64,000 nt of DNA, from positions 186,001 through 250,000 of the forward strand of contig NZ_AUDY01000011.1 of assembly GCF_000425705.1 (NCBI RefSeq), read 5' to 3'. This stretch comes from Halobacillus kuroshimensis DSM 18393. GTDB taxonomy: Bacteria > Bacillota > Bacilli > Bacillales > Halobacillaceae. Numbering within the stretch: the stretch's first letter is position 1; each line of letters opens with the position of its first letter. Below are positions 1 to 8,185 of this stretch, one piece after another. The notes beneath the pieces were generated by a model. It worked only from the letters and a program-made list of their open reading frames with translations, made no database searches and was not told the DNA's origin. Made by a program: the position numbers and the translations under genes.

Positions 1-1
1 C

Positions 2-520
2 TCAAGTTACGGTTACGACCATAAACATAAAGACCACTGTGGAAAATCCAAAAAAGTGAAGCATTATAAAAACTGCGTGGAAGATGTACTGGAGGCCATT
101 GTTTATGCTCAGGACAGAGTGGAAGATGACAGCTGTCACACGTCATGCCAGCAATCCATTGATTCTCTGCTCGGGGATCATAAAGTAAAGAAGAACACCG
201 TTCCGGTCATTCTTTACTGTGGCTGTGATCCCTTCAAGGGAACAGGCGTGACAACGTATTCGTGCCATGCGAAAAAAGAAACCTTCAAGTGTGTCCACAC
301 GTACCTTTTCAAAGTGAAGGATGTCCATGATGGGTGTGCGGTCCTTGAACTGCTAGTATTTAAGTCGGATTGGAAGGATGACTCGAAACAGAAGCACTCC
401 GCATGCAGCCAGATTGATGGAAAAGCCGTTCGTGACCTGGCAGGTACGGGCATCTGCATCACCGTAGATTTATCCTGCTTCTGTGCGGTTACCTGTCTCC
501 CGGCTGTCCGACTCCATTAA
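2..520 (+). CDS. CotY/CotZ-family spore coat protein (5' end outside window)
   Basis: The open frame runs in from the left edge, so the true start lies outside; the first internal start would be the GTG at 56, but the frame upstream of it also reads as protein (Ser/Tyr/His/Lys-rich with a Cys). The product is very Cys-rich, with pairs such as YCGCD, a CFC near the C-terminus, and a VEDVLEAIVYAQDRVED helix near the N-terminus, typical of CotY/CotZ. Family knowledge: these proteins form the disulfide-linked outer coat/crust (or exosporium basal layer) of Bacillus spores. It is followed by a terminator and lies near other spore-surface genes. Family call is good; the exact paralogue (CotY or CotZ) cannot be decided. 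Confidence 0.8.
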   Translation, partial: SSYGYDHKHKDHCGKSKKVKHYKNCVEDVLEAIVYAQDRVEDDSCHTSCQQSIDSLLGDHKVKKNTVPVILYCGCDPFKGTGVTTYSCHAKKETFKCVHTYLFKVKDVHDGCAVLELLVFKSDWKDDSKQKHSACSQIDGKAVRDLAGTGICITVDLSCFCAVTCLPAVRLH

Positions 521-565
521 GCTGAAAAAAATTCAAACAAAGTGTCGCTTTGAATCGACTCCATC

Positions 566-592
566 AAAAAAGCCGGCCGCAGCCGGCTTTTC
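566..592. terminator. Bidirectional intrinsic terminator
   Basis: A GC-rich inverted repeat (AAAAGCCGGC / GCCGGCTTTT) has A-rich and T-rich flanks on both sides, so it can end the coat gene on the + strand and the ParR-like gene on the - strand. Confidence 0.8.
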
Positions 593-596
593 TGAT

Positions 597-968
597 TCAG
601 CCTCCGAAAGCTTCCAACATGTCTTCGATTTCTTTTTGATCAATGAAAGCAGAAGCAGCCAGGGGCGGGACGCTATTCCTGCTTGAAGGGCCGGATGAAA
701 AGGCGCCTCTGGTGAGCATTTCTTTGATGGTGCGGAGTTCGTCGAGTACAGGGTCTCCTCCAGAGGTGCCTCCTGCTGCCGGTGCGGATAAGTACTGGTG
801 CAGGGCAGAAAGAAGGAAGTGCTGGAGCGTATTATTTTCCGCGTGGTAGGCCAGTTCTTTTATCACATCCGCTTCGACGGTCTGCGCGTGTCCGGTCCTG
901 ACGTCTATATATTTCTCAGGAATGGTGACAACGGTTTCGTTGAAGTAATCACGGTAGGTGTGTGACAT
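597..968 (-). CDS. Small ParR-like partner of the adjacent ParM-type actin (hypothetical)
   Basis: A 123-residue protein encoded 18 bp downstream of the actin-like gene on the same strand. I do not recognise a named family. What can be seen: an N-terminal ordered half (about residues 10-60, predicted helical, possibly DNA binding), a Gly/Ser/Pro-rich linker around 60-105, and a short acidic C-terminal helix (DQKEIEDMLEAFGG). Known ParR proteins of type II segregation systems have the same plan: DNA-binding N-terminus, then a C-terminal helix that docks on the ParM filament end. The partner role is inference from layout and architecture. An alternative is an unrelated coat-associated hypothetical. 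Confidence 0.55.
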   Translation of the reverse strand: MSHTYRDYFNETVVTIPEKYIDVRTGHAQTVEADVIKELAYHAENNTLQHFLLSALHQYLSAPAAGGTSGGDPVLDELRTIKEMLTRGAFSSGPSSRNSVPPLAASAFIDQKEIEDMLEAFGG

Positions 969-986
969 CGTTTCACCTTCTCACCC

Positions 987-2159
987 TTATGACCTGTCAG
1001 CGGTCTGTTTTTTACTGAAGAGCTGCATTTTAGCAAGAATCATCAACCCTCGTACGTTCAATTTGGCCATTTCCTCAGGGAATGTCAATTCAATCGGGCG
1101 TCCTTTTTCACTCCAGGACACAGCAGCTTCACGAATCTGACGCTCGGCAATCTGGGCTGCGCCTCCGACGGCGATATAGCGGGCTGCCCCCTTGATTTCG
1201 TGTGAACTTGAACGGACGCGGTCGAAGTGCTCCAAATATTTTCCAGCCATCAATCGCAGCTGCGGGAGAATGTAGCGGCTGATATCCTTTTTTACGCCTG
1301 CAAAAGGTTCTACATACCATTCCGACTGGCCGCGTGCCAGTTTTTCTTCCAGTTCCGATCTGGAGTTGAAGCTGTACAGCTCATTCTGGCTTACTTTTTG
1401 TATGATGGTATCGAGAAAAGGGTTGATGCCGAACGGCTCACCTTCCACAGAAGCCACCGGTTTATTGTGTTTGATACCGACAAAGTCGACGGAATCTCCT
1501 CCGAGGTCTCCAATGATGACTCCACGCTCCGATTCTTTCACCAGCGATTCATCAGAGACGGCGAGCGTTTCGGGATCGCGGGTGAGGGCCAGATAGGCGA
1601 GGGCGCCTTCTGCCCCGACGATCACATCCTCAATATGGAGAGTTACCACTGCTTCTTTCGGTTCCCGGATCCCGGGCACTTTATGGAAAATGATTGTATG
1701 CGTACCGGTGAGCCGGTTTTTCAACGTATCCTTCCGGCGCTTGTACTGGGTGGTCGGCAGGGAAACCGCCAGTTGATCGATCGTGTACTCGACATCCTTT
1801 TCTGAACCACTGCCGAGCAGGGCGTGGTAAGCAGCAGCGGCAAAAAGAAGAATATACGTCCGTTCTTCATCAACCTTTTGATTGTTAAAGGAAGTCAGGC
1901 TGACATTTCTCTGTTTGACCGCTGACTTGCCGATGTAGTAAATGTTCCGTCGGTCCTGGATGGCCGGGCTTTTGATTTCCACAATCATGTTTTCTTCATA
2001 ATCCACATCTTCCTCGTCATATGGCATTTCATAAAACTCTTCATCAAACAAAGCGACGGCGTTCGGGATTTGATAATCCATGAAACCACCGTCATCTGAT
2101 GCGAGAATCTTATACCAGCTGTTCCCGATATCTACAGAGAAAATATGCTCGTTTTTCAT
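987..2159 (-). CDS. ParM/StbA (Alp)-type actin-like ATPase
   Basis: A 390-residue protein of the actin/Hsp70 ATPase fold. Visible motifs are the phosphate-1 loop SVDIGNSWYK at about residues 8-17, the phosphate-2 loop GDLGGDSVDF at about 215-225, and the adenosine motif IAVGGAAQIAE around 340. The length fits ParM/Alp proteins (320-400). Family members polymerise into dynamic filaments that push DNA or act as cytomotive scaffolds; most known examples are on plasmids. Here it lies between spore coat genes with a small downstream partner, in an apparent two-gene operon. A start ATG at 2159 follows an AGGAGG ribosome site. The fold assignment is firm; the cellular role is open. Confidence 0.8.
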   Translation of the reverse strand: MKNEHIFSVDIGNSWYKILASDDGGFMDYQIPNAVALFDEEFYEMPYDEEDVDYEENMIVEIKSPAIQDRRNIYYIGKSAVKQRNVSLTSFNNQKVDEERTYILLFAAAAYHALLGSGSEKDVEYTIDQLAVSLPTTQYKRRKDTLKNRLTGTHTIIFHKVPGIREPKEAVVTLHIEDVIVGAEGALAYLALTRDPETLAVSDESLVKESERGVIIGDLGGDSVDFVGIKHNKPVASVEGEPFGINPFLDTIIQKVSQNELYSFNSRSELEEKLARGQSEWYVEPFAGVKKDISRYILPQLRLMAGKYLEHFDRVRSSSHEIKGAARYIAVGGAAQIAERQIREAAVSWSEKGRPIELTFPEEMAKLNVRGLMILAKMQLFSKKQTADRS

Positions 2160-2268
2160 TTTCTACCTCCTGACGTTAAAGCATATGCGCAGCTTTCCAG
2201 GCTGTGCCAGTACTCCCACCGGGGGCCTCTGATAGATTTGGGCGGACCATTTCTATAAATCTTTTACA

Positions 2269-2289
2269 GGAACTTGTCTTAAAAGTTCC
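2269..2289. repeat. Inverted repeat upstream of the actin-like operon
   Basis: Perfect 7-bp arms GGAACTT and AAGTTCC are separated by GTCTTAA. It lies in the divergent spacer about 110 bp upstream of the actin-like start. It could be an operator or part of a centromere-like site for the ParR-like protein; no iterated repeats typical of parC are seen, so this is only a candidate. Confidence 0.35.
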
Positions 2290-2310
2290 ACGTTTATACT
2301 AATACAAGTG

Positions 2311-2342
2311 ACCATGCCTTCGAAATCATAGAGCATAGACTA
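2311..2342 (+). promoter_or_regulatory. Possible mother-cell (SigK-type) promoter
   Basis: CATAGACTA at 2334-2342 matches the SigK -10 pattern CATAnnnTA exactly. The only AC element nearby (2311-2313) is about 4 bp further upstream than usual, so the -35 match is weak. The downstream gene is a spore-surface protein, which suits the assignment. Confidence 0.35.
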
Positions 2343-2373
2343 CAGTGAGGTTACTATAAAGGAGGAAAACATC

Positions 2374-3138
2374 ATGAGAAAAAATGACCGTCACTGTGTC
2401 AACCTGAATGAATCAGCTTCTATTGAACAGTGTACAAATTCAAGTGCGGATACTCCGATCACTCCAAGCGGAGAGCGTATCGTCCGGATTCCGGTTGAAC
2501 TGGGAGCCTATAATGTTACGACTAACCTCGTCGCTAACATTTCCTTCCCACACCCGGTACTTGAAATCAAAGATATCAAAAAGCGTGTCATCATTACCCA
2601 GTGCCGTCTGCTTACGCGTACGTCCACAGGCGACGACGATGACCAGTTTTCTGCAGGTCCGTTCCCATTGTTCTTGAAAGGGTATGTCCGTAAAAACATT
2701 CAATACGCGACACCTTGTCATGATTCTGAGGGTGAGTGTGTATCATCTGAAATCAAGTCCCTCACTGTGAAAGTACCATTTGAGTGCATGACTACCATCG
2801 AATTGGATTCACCAGCTCAACTGCCTCTTCGTAATCGTAGAGACGAGTACGACTTTTTCAGAGCCCAGGACCTTGGCAAAGGATATCCGGAAAAAGACCA
2901 GTATCTGTCCAGCGATCTTTCCCAGTTCCATCAGGAAAGCTTCCAGGCATACAACCAGCTGCCATTCTGTGAGCTAGTTTCCAGTCAGATTCTTGAGTGG
3001 GACGAAGCAACAGACCGCCGCTCTTTTGGCGACAGCCCGGTTGATGAAGGATACTTCCGTCATATCGTTGAAAAAATGCAGGTGCGATTCACTATTAAAG
3101 TGCTTCAAAACCAACAGGTGCGCGTAGACGCTCTGTAA
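2374..3138 (+). CDS. CsxC-family/SPOCS-domain (DUF3794-like) spore-surface protein, copy 1
   Basis: A 254-residue protein with the typical beta-rich core: a VPVEL-like strand (residues 36-45), SFPHPVLEIKDIKKRV (about 60-75), TQCRLL, then FLKGYVRKNIQYATP (about 100-114) and VPFECMTTIEL. This is the pattern of the CsxC/SPOCS (DUF3794-like) spore coat and exosporium proteins. The C-terminal third contains a PEKDQ-SSD-SQFHQES block, shared with copy 2. ATG 2374 is preceded by AAAGGAGG. It is followed by its own terminator. Precise function is unknown; a structural spore coat/exosporium role is inferred from family and context. Confidence 0.72.
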   Translation: MRKNDRHCVNLNESASIEQCTNSSADTPITPSGERIVRIPVELGAYNVTTNLVANISFPHPVLEIKDIKKRVIITQCRLLTRTSTGDDDDQFSAGPFPLFLKGYVRKNIQYATPCHDSEGECVSSEIKSLTVKVPFECMTTIELDSPAQLPLRNRRDEYDFFRAQDLGKGYPEKDQYLSSDLSQFHQESFQAYNQLPFCELVSSQILEWDEATDRRSFGDSPVDEGYFRHIVEKMQVRFTIKVLQNQQVRVDAL

Positions 3139-3148
3139 TCGAAGAGGG

Positions 3149-3179
3149 TGGCAGTCCATCAGGGCTGTCATCTTTTTTT
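3149..3179 (+). terminator. Intrinsic terminator after SPOCS copy 1
   Basis: TGGCAGTCC pairs with GGGCTGTCA (with G-T wobbles) around an ATCA loop, followed by a run of seven T. Confidence 0.8.
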
Positions 3180-3219
3180 GCTGTTCCACCATTGTCTTGA
3201 AATCAGGATAAGAGCCCAG

Positions 3220-3246
3220 ACACAGAAAAGGCAGCTACATACGATG
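3220..3246 (+). promoter_or_regulatory. Candidate SigK/SigE-type promoter for SPOCS copy 2
   Basis: An AC at 3220-3221, a 16-bp spacer and CATACGATG at 3238-3246 fit mother-cell sigma promoters (SigK AC-16-CATAnnnTA; the -10 also resembles SigE CATACAAT). It lies 30 bp before the ATG of a spore-surface gene. Confidence 0.5.
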
Positions 3247-3275
3247 TGGGTATATTTTGATTAGGGGGCAGACAA

Positions 3276-4001
3276 ATGACAGGTGTGTTTAACGAAGAGG
3301 ACGGCTTGGAGCTTCACTGTGAAAGAAAACCGCATGTAAGTATCGGCAAGATTGTAACGAAGGTTCCTGTCGTACTCGCAGAACTGAAGCTTCAGATCCA
3401 TGTCAGTGAAACGATCACTTTTCCAGAGCCGGTGCTTGAGATCAAAGATATTAAGAAACGTGTGCACTTAACCCAATGCCGCCTGCTGCTGCCATCTAAA
3501 AAACTGTTTATTAAAGGATTCGTACGAAAGAATATCCAATATGCCAGCCCGTGCAGTGAAATTGAAATGCCGACAGATAAGAGTGTGGCTTCCGACCTTC
3601 ATTCCTTTACGGTGGATGTCCCTTTCGAACAGGTGACTGAAATTAAGGATTTTCTTTCCATGCCGGTGATGCCGAAGAACAATACGCGGGAAGAATTTGA
3701 TTTTGTCCGATCCAAGTCTTTACCAGAGGGATTTCCGGAAAAAGACCAGCATATCAGCAGTGACATTTCCCAGTATCATCAGGAAAGCAGTCAATTTTAT
3801 AATGAACTGCCTTACTGTGAACTGCTGTCGAGCCGGATCGTGGAGTGGGATGAAGCATTGGACCGCATGCCTCTTCCAGGGAAAGCCCCTTTTCATGAAG
3901 GGTATTTCACAAAGATAGAGGAGAAGATGGTGCTGGATATCTGTGTGAACGTCCTGCAGAAACAGCAGATCCGTGTCGCATCTACAAGCAACGGTGATTG
4001 A
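3276..4001 (+). CDS. CsxC-family/SPOCS-domain spore-surface protein, copy 2
   Basis: A 241-residue paralogue of the gene before it. It shares PEPVLEIKDIKKRVHLTQCRLLLP, LFIKGFVRKNIQYASP, VPFEQVTEI, the EEFDF/PEKDQHISSDISQYHQES block and the C-terminal LCVNVLQ/QQIRV-like ending. It lacks the long Thr-rich N-terminus and the Asp-rich loop of copy 1. Tandem duplication is the obvious origin. ATG 3276 follows AGGGGGC at a short distance. Function is inferred as for copy 1: a building block or morphogenetic factor of the spore surface. Confidence 0.72.
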   Translation: MTGVFNEEDGLELHCERKPHVSIGKIVTKVPVVLAELKLQIHVSETITFPEPVLEIKDIKKRVHLTQCRLLLPSKKLFIKGFVRKNIQYASPCSEIEMPTDKSVASDLHSFTVDVPFEQVTEIKDFLSMPVMPKNNTREEFDFVRSKSLPEGFPEKDQHISSDISQYHQESSQFYNELPYCELLSSRIVEWDEALDRMPLPGKAPFHEGYFTKIEEKMVLDICVNVLQKQQIRVASTSNGD

Positions 4002-4044
4002 TTCATAGGAAAAGAGGGAGGAAAGGAGGCGTCCTTTCATATCT

Positions 4045-5280
4045 ATGAAACGTGATGTCATTACTTTTCAACAGACACACTGGGTCAATCCTAAGAATCG
4101 TGGAAGTTTCCTGGGCGGTCATCTGTCAGGGTGGGGAGAGGAAACAAGGGGCGGCGGCCCGTTGTTTCTCCCTTCCTCTGCCGTTGAAGAGGAGGAAATG
4201 GCCTTGTTTAAACCGGAGGAAGAGGAGAAGGCTGTGGAAAACAATACCCGCATACCAATGAATGAAGGCGAAATAAGAAAACGAAAGTCGTGCCTTGCCG
4301 CTGAATTCTCTTCGATGCTTGATGAATCCAGCGGAGGGTTCTTTGATGATACGACGGAACCAGCAGAGGAGGGAGGTGTGCTCCCTGAAATATTTGCTCT
4401 TCTGGAAGAGTCGGAGGATTCTGCAGAAGCGTCCTTCGTTTCTAAAGCCGATCATGATTACCCCATCCTCGGAGATATTGCTTCTGCCATGGTAGAATCC
4501 TCCAATGAGTTCAAGAGTCATTACTTTTCTCAAAAAGCTATGTCGCAGCCCACAGAATCTTCTGATGCCGGGGAGAAGGCTGTAGAACGGCATCCTGCGG
4601 AAGACCCCCGTTCTGTTTCGTCCATTATAGAGGACGAAAGCTGTGAAGACCCTTTTTCAGGCAGTGGGATCGATGATTTATTTGCATGTGAATCCTCTTC
4701 CAGTTCTTCTTCATCCTCTTCTTCAAGCTGTCCAGTCTGTGATGATGGTTCGTCGGATTCATGGAATGAACAGAGCATAGAAAAAACGGTGAAAGTGCCT
4801 GTCCTTCTGGCTCATGTTCCATTGGAATGGGAGATCCGGGAAAGTATTCCTGTTCCTTGTCATTCCGGTGCCGTTCTGAAGACGGAATGGTCCGTCCATG
4901 ACATTCACATCTCTGCTCCTATGTACCCGTTTCTATTTCTGCGCGGGTGTTTTACTGTATCCGTGGATTATCAGGAACGTGGGGAGTTGAAGCGGATCTG
5001 TAAACGGGTTCCTTTTGAGGAAACGGTGGAAGTGGGCGCGATGATCACTCCTGAACTCCCCACCTATTCGGAAAAGGAATACACAGCAAAAAGCGCGGAA
5101 ATGCATAAGGAAATCTATCAAACGTATCCATCTCCGGTGGAAAAGGAGCTGGAGAACGTTTCCTTCCTGGTCCATCAGGAATGTTATGGAAAAGGAGACC
5201 TTCACGTGCAAGGGGTTTTTCATGGGGGGCTGCTTCTTTACCAGCAGCGGTTCAAACGTTTGGATGTCTGGGAATCATGA
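4045..5280 (+). CDS. Large acidic spore-surface protein with degenerate SPOCS domain (BC_2427-like)
   Basis: A 411-residue protein. Residues 1-245 are acidic, low-complexity and Glu/Ser-rich, ending in an uninterrupted 12-Ser tract (about residues 217-228) next to a CPVC pair. Residues 250-411 look like a divergent SPOCS core: KVPVLLAHVPLEWEIRESI, FLFLRGCFTVSVDY, and RVPFEETVEV. The closest group I recall is the BC_2427-like proteins found beside CsxC proteins. The ATG is 15 bp from AAAGGAGG, a rather long spacing, but no other in-frame start is available. It follows copy 2 by 43 bp, so co-transcription is likely. Confidence 0.65.
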   Translation: MKRDVITFQQTHWVNPKNRGSFLGGHLSGWGEETRGGGPLFLPSSAVEEEEMALFKPEEEEKAVENNTRIPMNEGEIRKRKSCLAAEFSSMLDESSGGFFDDTTEPAEEGGVLPEIFALLEESEDSAEASFVSKADHDYPILGDIASAMVESSNEFKSHYFSQKAMSQPTESSDAGEKAVERHPAEDPRSVSSIIEDESCEDPFSGSGIDDLFACESSSSSSSSSSSSCPVCDDGSSDSWNEQSIEKTVKVPVLLAHVPLEWEIRESIPVPCHSGAVLKTEWSVHDIHISAPMYPFLFLRGCFTVSVDYQERGELKRICKRVPFEETVEVGAMITPELPTYSEKEYTAKSAEMHKEIYQTYPSPVEKELENVSFLVHQECYGKGDLHVQGVFHGGLLLYQQRFKRLDVWES

Positions 5281-5297
5281 ACCGAATAAACAAAAAG

Positions 5298-5329
5298 AAA
5301 GAGGGTTCCGCAGGAAGGAACTCTCTTTT
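5298..5329 (+). terminator. Intrinsic terminator of the SPOCS gene block
   Basis: AAAGAGGGTTCC pairs with GGAACTCTCTTT around a short loop and ends in TTTT. Confidence 0.75.
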
Positions 5330-5697
5330 CAATGGTCACGTTCAAGGTGCTCTCTACAATGATGGAAGGTGGAGGAATGGCTGCCTGTTCATGTTGAACG
5401 GTGGTGGGGAAATGTCCGGGATTCAGGCCGCCGCCCTGGAGGAAAATTCTCTGTGATACCAAGGCATGTTTCATCTTTGAGAGTCCGAGTCAAAAGGGTT
5501 GTCTATGAGACAGGTTTCTTTCGACTCCCTACTACTATATGTTCTCCAGGGACGGTTGGCATGGTCAGATGCCGGCAGACTATAAAATTAGGTTAGCAGC
5601 CATCAAGGGAAAGTAGATTTCTATACTGATATAGAACGTTCTTTTCCATAGGCCTGTACATATACTAGAAAACAATGGATGGAAGGGGGCGGAGCTG
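5330..5697. other. Intergenic stretch with one palindrome, no supported gene
   Basis: About 370 bp without a convincing gene. The only structure seen is the palindrome TTCTATA-CTGA-TATAGAA at 5619-5636, about 60 bp before the metal transporter, a candidate operator. Its sequence does not match the Zur or MntR consensus that I know. Confidence 0.4.
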
Positions 5698-6429
5698 TTG
5701 GAGGGGACGCTGATGATTATGATCCTGTCAGCCATGGCTACGGGTGCGGGAGCCCTCCCGGTCCTGCTGATCCGCCGGGTATCCCACCGGAAAATGGACA
5801 GCATTCTCGCCTATACCGCTGGTGTGATGATGGCAGCATCTACCTATGGCCTTATCCCGGCCTCTTTGAAGCTGACTAATGTAACGGTGCTTTGTATTGG
5901 TGTACTCGGAGGCGCGCTGATTTTGAACCTGCTCGAGTATCTTCTTCCCCATGTAGATATGGATCATACGAGGAAATCACCCGTGCTGCCGCACCAATCG
6001 CTGATGCTTGTCGCGGCGATGACCCTCCATAACATTCCGGAAGGGTTGTCGGTCGGTGCCAGCCTGGCCAGTCAAGTCGAGCATCTCGGAATGGTCGTCG
6101 CTTTTTCCATGGGTCTTCAGAACGCACCGGAAGGGTTCCTTGTCGCTTTGTTCCTTCTCCATCAAAACGTTTCAAGACGGACAGCCCTTTTTATGGCGGT
6201 GCTGACAGGTGGGATCGAATGCGTCTCCAGTTTTATTGGGTTTTACGTGGTTCATATCTCTCTGTTCCTCGTTCCTTACGGGCTCGCCTTTGCTGCTGGT
6301 GCGATGTTGTTCATCGTTTATAAGGAGTTGATTCCGGAAACCCATGGTCATGGCTATGAGCGTCTGGCTACGTTCTCTTTCCTACTTGGGCTGCTCAGCA
6401 TGATCGGAATTGTGGAATGGTTCCGCTGA
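5698..6429 (+). CDS. ZIP-family divalent metal transporter (ZupT-like)
   Basis: A 243-residue integral membrane protein with about eight transmembrane segments. The ZIP signature is clear: HNIPEG at residues 111-116 in one helix and QNAPEG at 141-146 in the next, the pair that forms the binuclear metal site; a short His/Asp loop (HVDMDH) precedes them. Known members import zinc, iron or manganese; the substrate cannot be told here. Start chosen at TTG 5698, 8 bp after GGAAGGGGG; an internal ATG at 5713 is an alternative. It stands alone between two terminators. Confidence 0.85.
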   Translation: MEGTLMIMILSAMATGAGALPVLLIRRVSHRKMDSILAYTAGVMMAASTYGLIPASLKLTNVTVLCIGVLGGALILNLLEYLLPHVDMDHTRKSPVLPHQSLMLVAAMTLHNIPEGLSVGASLASQVEHLGMVVAFSMGLQNAPEGFLVALFLLHQNVSRRTALFMAVLTGGIECVSSFIGFYVVHISLFLVPYGLAFAAGAMLFIVYKELIPETHGHGYERLATFSFLLGLLSMIGIVEWFR

Positions 6430-6430
6430 A

Positions 6431-6459
6431 TCCTGCCGGATGATCCGGCGGGATTTTTT
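6431..6459 (+). terminator. Intrinsic terminator
   Basis: TCCTGCCGGA / TCCGGCGGGA hairpin with TGA loop followed by six T, directly after the ZIP transporter stop. Confidence 0.9.
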
Positions 6460-6593
6460 GTTCTCCCAACCCTTTCTTGTAAACGTATCAGCAAAGAAAG
6501 GCAAGGGGGAATGATTCGTTGGAAATATTTTATTGGAAAAATATCGTTATAGGTGGTTTTTCATCGGGTATGCAGAAATTGGGAGGAGATAGC

Positions 6594-8171
6594 ATGAATA
6601 AAAAAATGATTGATTACAAAATATTCATTCCATCACTTTTACTGATGGCTGCCATCAGTATCCCTTTTGCCTTGTATGAATCACAGTCGTTGGAACTTAT
6701 GAATACAGTCTTTGATTCGATTGTGTCATCATTCAGCTGGGGATACTTATGGTATGGCATTTTACTGGTCGCCGCAGGTCTTTACTTGGCATTTTCCAAA
6801 TACGGAAAAGTGGTTCTTGGGGATCCGAAGGAGAAGCCGAGGTTCACCCTTTTTGAGTACGCGTCCATTCTGGTCGCGATGGGTGTAGGATCGACGATCA
6901 TGCGGACGGGGATGCTCCAGTGGACGTCTGTCGCCAACGACCCGCCGGCCGGTGTAGAGGCTGGTTCTGCGGAAGCCCTGCTGTGGGGGAACGCCTACAG
7001 TATGTTTTTATGGGGCTTTCAAGTATTCGCTATTTTTGTCATGATAGCACCGGCGATGGGATACATACTTCACGTAAAAAAACGCCCGTTGATGAGAATT
7101 TCAGAGGCCTGCCGGATTTTGTTCGGAGATAAGTTCACAGACGGCATCGGAGGCCGGCTGCTGGATGTGTTGTTTTTAATCAGTATTCTTTCCGGAGCAG
7201 CTGTTACGCTTGGTCTGGGAGCGCCGATCATTACGCAGAACCTTTCTCATCTGCTCGGTATCCAGGTGGATTTCACGCTGACGATCATCGTTACCATCGT
7301 CTGGGTCTTTTTATTTTCCCTTAGTGCTTATCTCGGCATCGAAAAAGGAATCAAACGGTTAAGTACATGGAACATGTATATTGCCGGTTTTTTAGCCCTG
7401 TTTATTCTCGTCGGAGGTCCAGGTGTTTTCATCCTGAACTACTTCACGGATAGTGTATCGATGCTCTTGACCAACTACCTGGATTTTTCCTTGAACACTG
7501 AATCGGTCTATCAGGGGGAAACTTCGCATATTCAAAGCAACACGATTTTCTGGTTCGCCTACAGCGCCACCTGGGCCATGCTTCACAGTGTGTTTGCAGC
7601 AAAGATTTCACAGGGTCGGACGATTAAGGAGATGATTCTCACTTATCTGCTCGCTCCAACGCTGCTTTCCTGGCTGGCGACAGGGGTCCTTGGCGGGCTT
7701 GGTGTCCACCGCTATCTGACTGGAAATCTTGATATTTTGAACTTCGTTGAAGAAGAAGCGCGTATGGCTGCGATACCGGAAATTTTAAATACGCTTCCTT
7801 TCGGAGAAATCGCCATTGTCATCTTCATGATTGTCGCCTTGATTTTCCTGACGACGACCCTCGATTCCACGACTTATACGATTGCCGCCTATACAAGTAC
7901 GCGGGATATGAGCCGTTTTGAGCCGCCAAAGATGCTTCGTATTATCATTGCGGCTGTGATTACTGCTTTTGCTTTGATTCTAATGAGGATCGGCGGTCTG
8001 GCGCCATTGAATGTCGTATCAGGCCTTATGGGTCTGCCGATCATCGTCATTCAATTCATTCTGATTTACGCAGCGAAGAAAATGATCGACGCCGATCAAG
8101 CCTGGCTGACCAACGTCCGTCAGAAAGATAGGCCTTCAAAAGCTTATGAAGCGAAGCGTAAAGTGGAATAG
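6594..8171 (+). CDS. Divergent BCCT-family (betaine/carnitine/choline) transporter
   Basis: A 525-residue membrane protein with about twelve helices. It has BCCT landmarks such as the helix ending FAAKISQGRTIKEMI (usual form FIARISRGRTIRE) and a GVGSTIM stretch in the place of the Gly-rich TM3 motif. The normally Trp-rich substrate-box helix reads FWFAYSATWAMLHS, so most of the aromatic cage is missing. The frame is open from 6519, but ATG 6594 has GGGAGGAG at the right distance and starts just before the first helix. Known BCCTs import osmoprotectants; with the altered box the substrate could differ. It stands alone ahead of a VOC gene. Confidence 0.75.
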   Translation: MNKKMIDYKIFIPSLLLMAAISIPFALYESQSLELMNTVFDSIVSSFSWGYLWYGILLVAAGLYLAFSKYGKVVLGDPKEKPRFTLFEYASILVAMGVGSTIMRTGMLQWTSVANDPPAGVEAGSAEALLWGNAYSMFLWGFQVFAIFVMIAPAMGYILHVKKRPLMRISEACRILFGDKFTDGIGGRLLDVLFLISILSGAAVTLGLGAPIITQNLSHLLGIQVDFTLTIIVTIVWVFLFSLSAYLGIEKGIKRLSTWNMYIAGFLALFILVGGPGVFILNYFTDSVSMLLTNYLDFSLNTESVYQGETSHIQSNTIFWFAYSATWAMLHSVFAAKISQGRTIKEMILTYLLAPTLLSWLATGVLGGLGVHRYLTGNLDILNFVEEEARMAAIPEILNTLPFGEIAIVIFMIVALIFLTTTLDSTTYTIAAYTSTRDMSRFEPPKMLRIIIAAVITAFALILMRIGGLAPLNVVSGLMGLPIIVIQFILIYAAKKMIDADQAWLTNVRQKDRPSKAYEAKRKVE

Positions 8172-8185
8172 TCTGGTAGATTGGA

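Noticed and set aside
1227-1805. 192-codon forward frame opposite the actin-like gene
   Set aside because: Fully antisense to a gene with clear actin motifs; no ribosome site or family similarity.
2160-2373. A full parC-like centromere upstream of the actin gene
   Set aside because: Only one inverted repeat was found, not the iterated direct repeats expected for parC.
5369-5596. Short forward frames in the 5.3-5.7 kb spacer
   Set aside because: No ribosome site, no recognisable sequence; another short frame from ATG 5539 also lacks a ribosome site.
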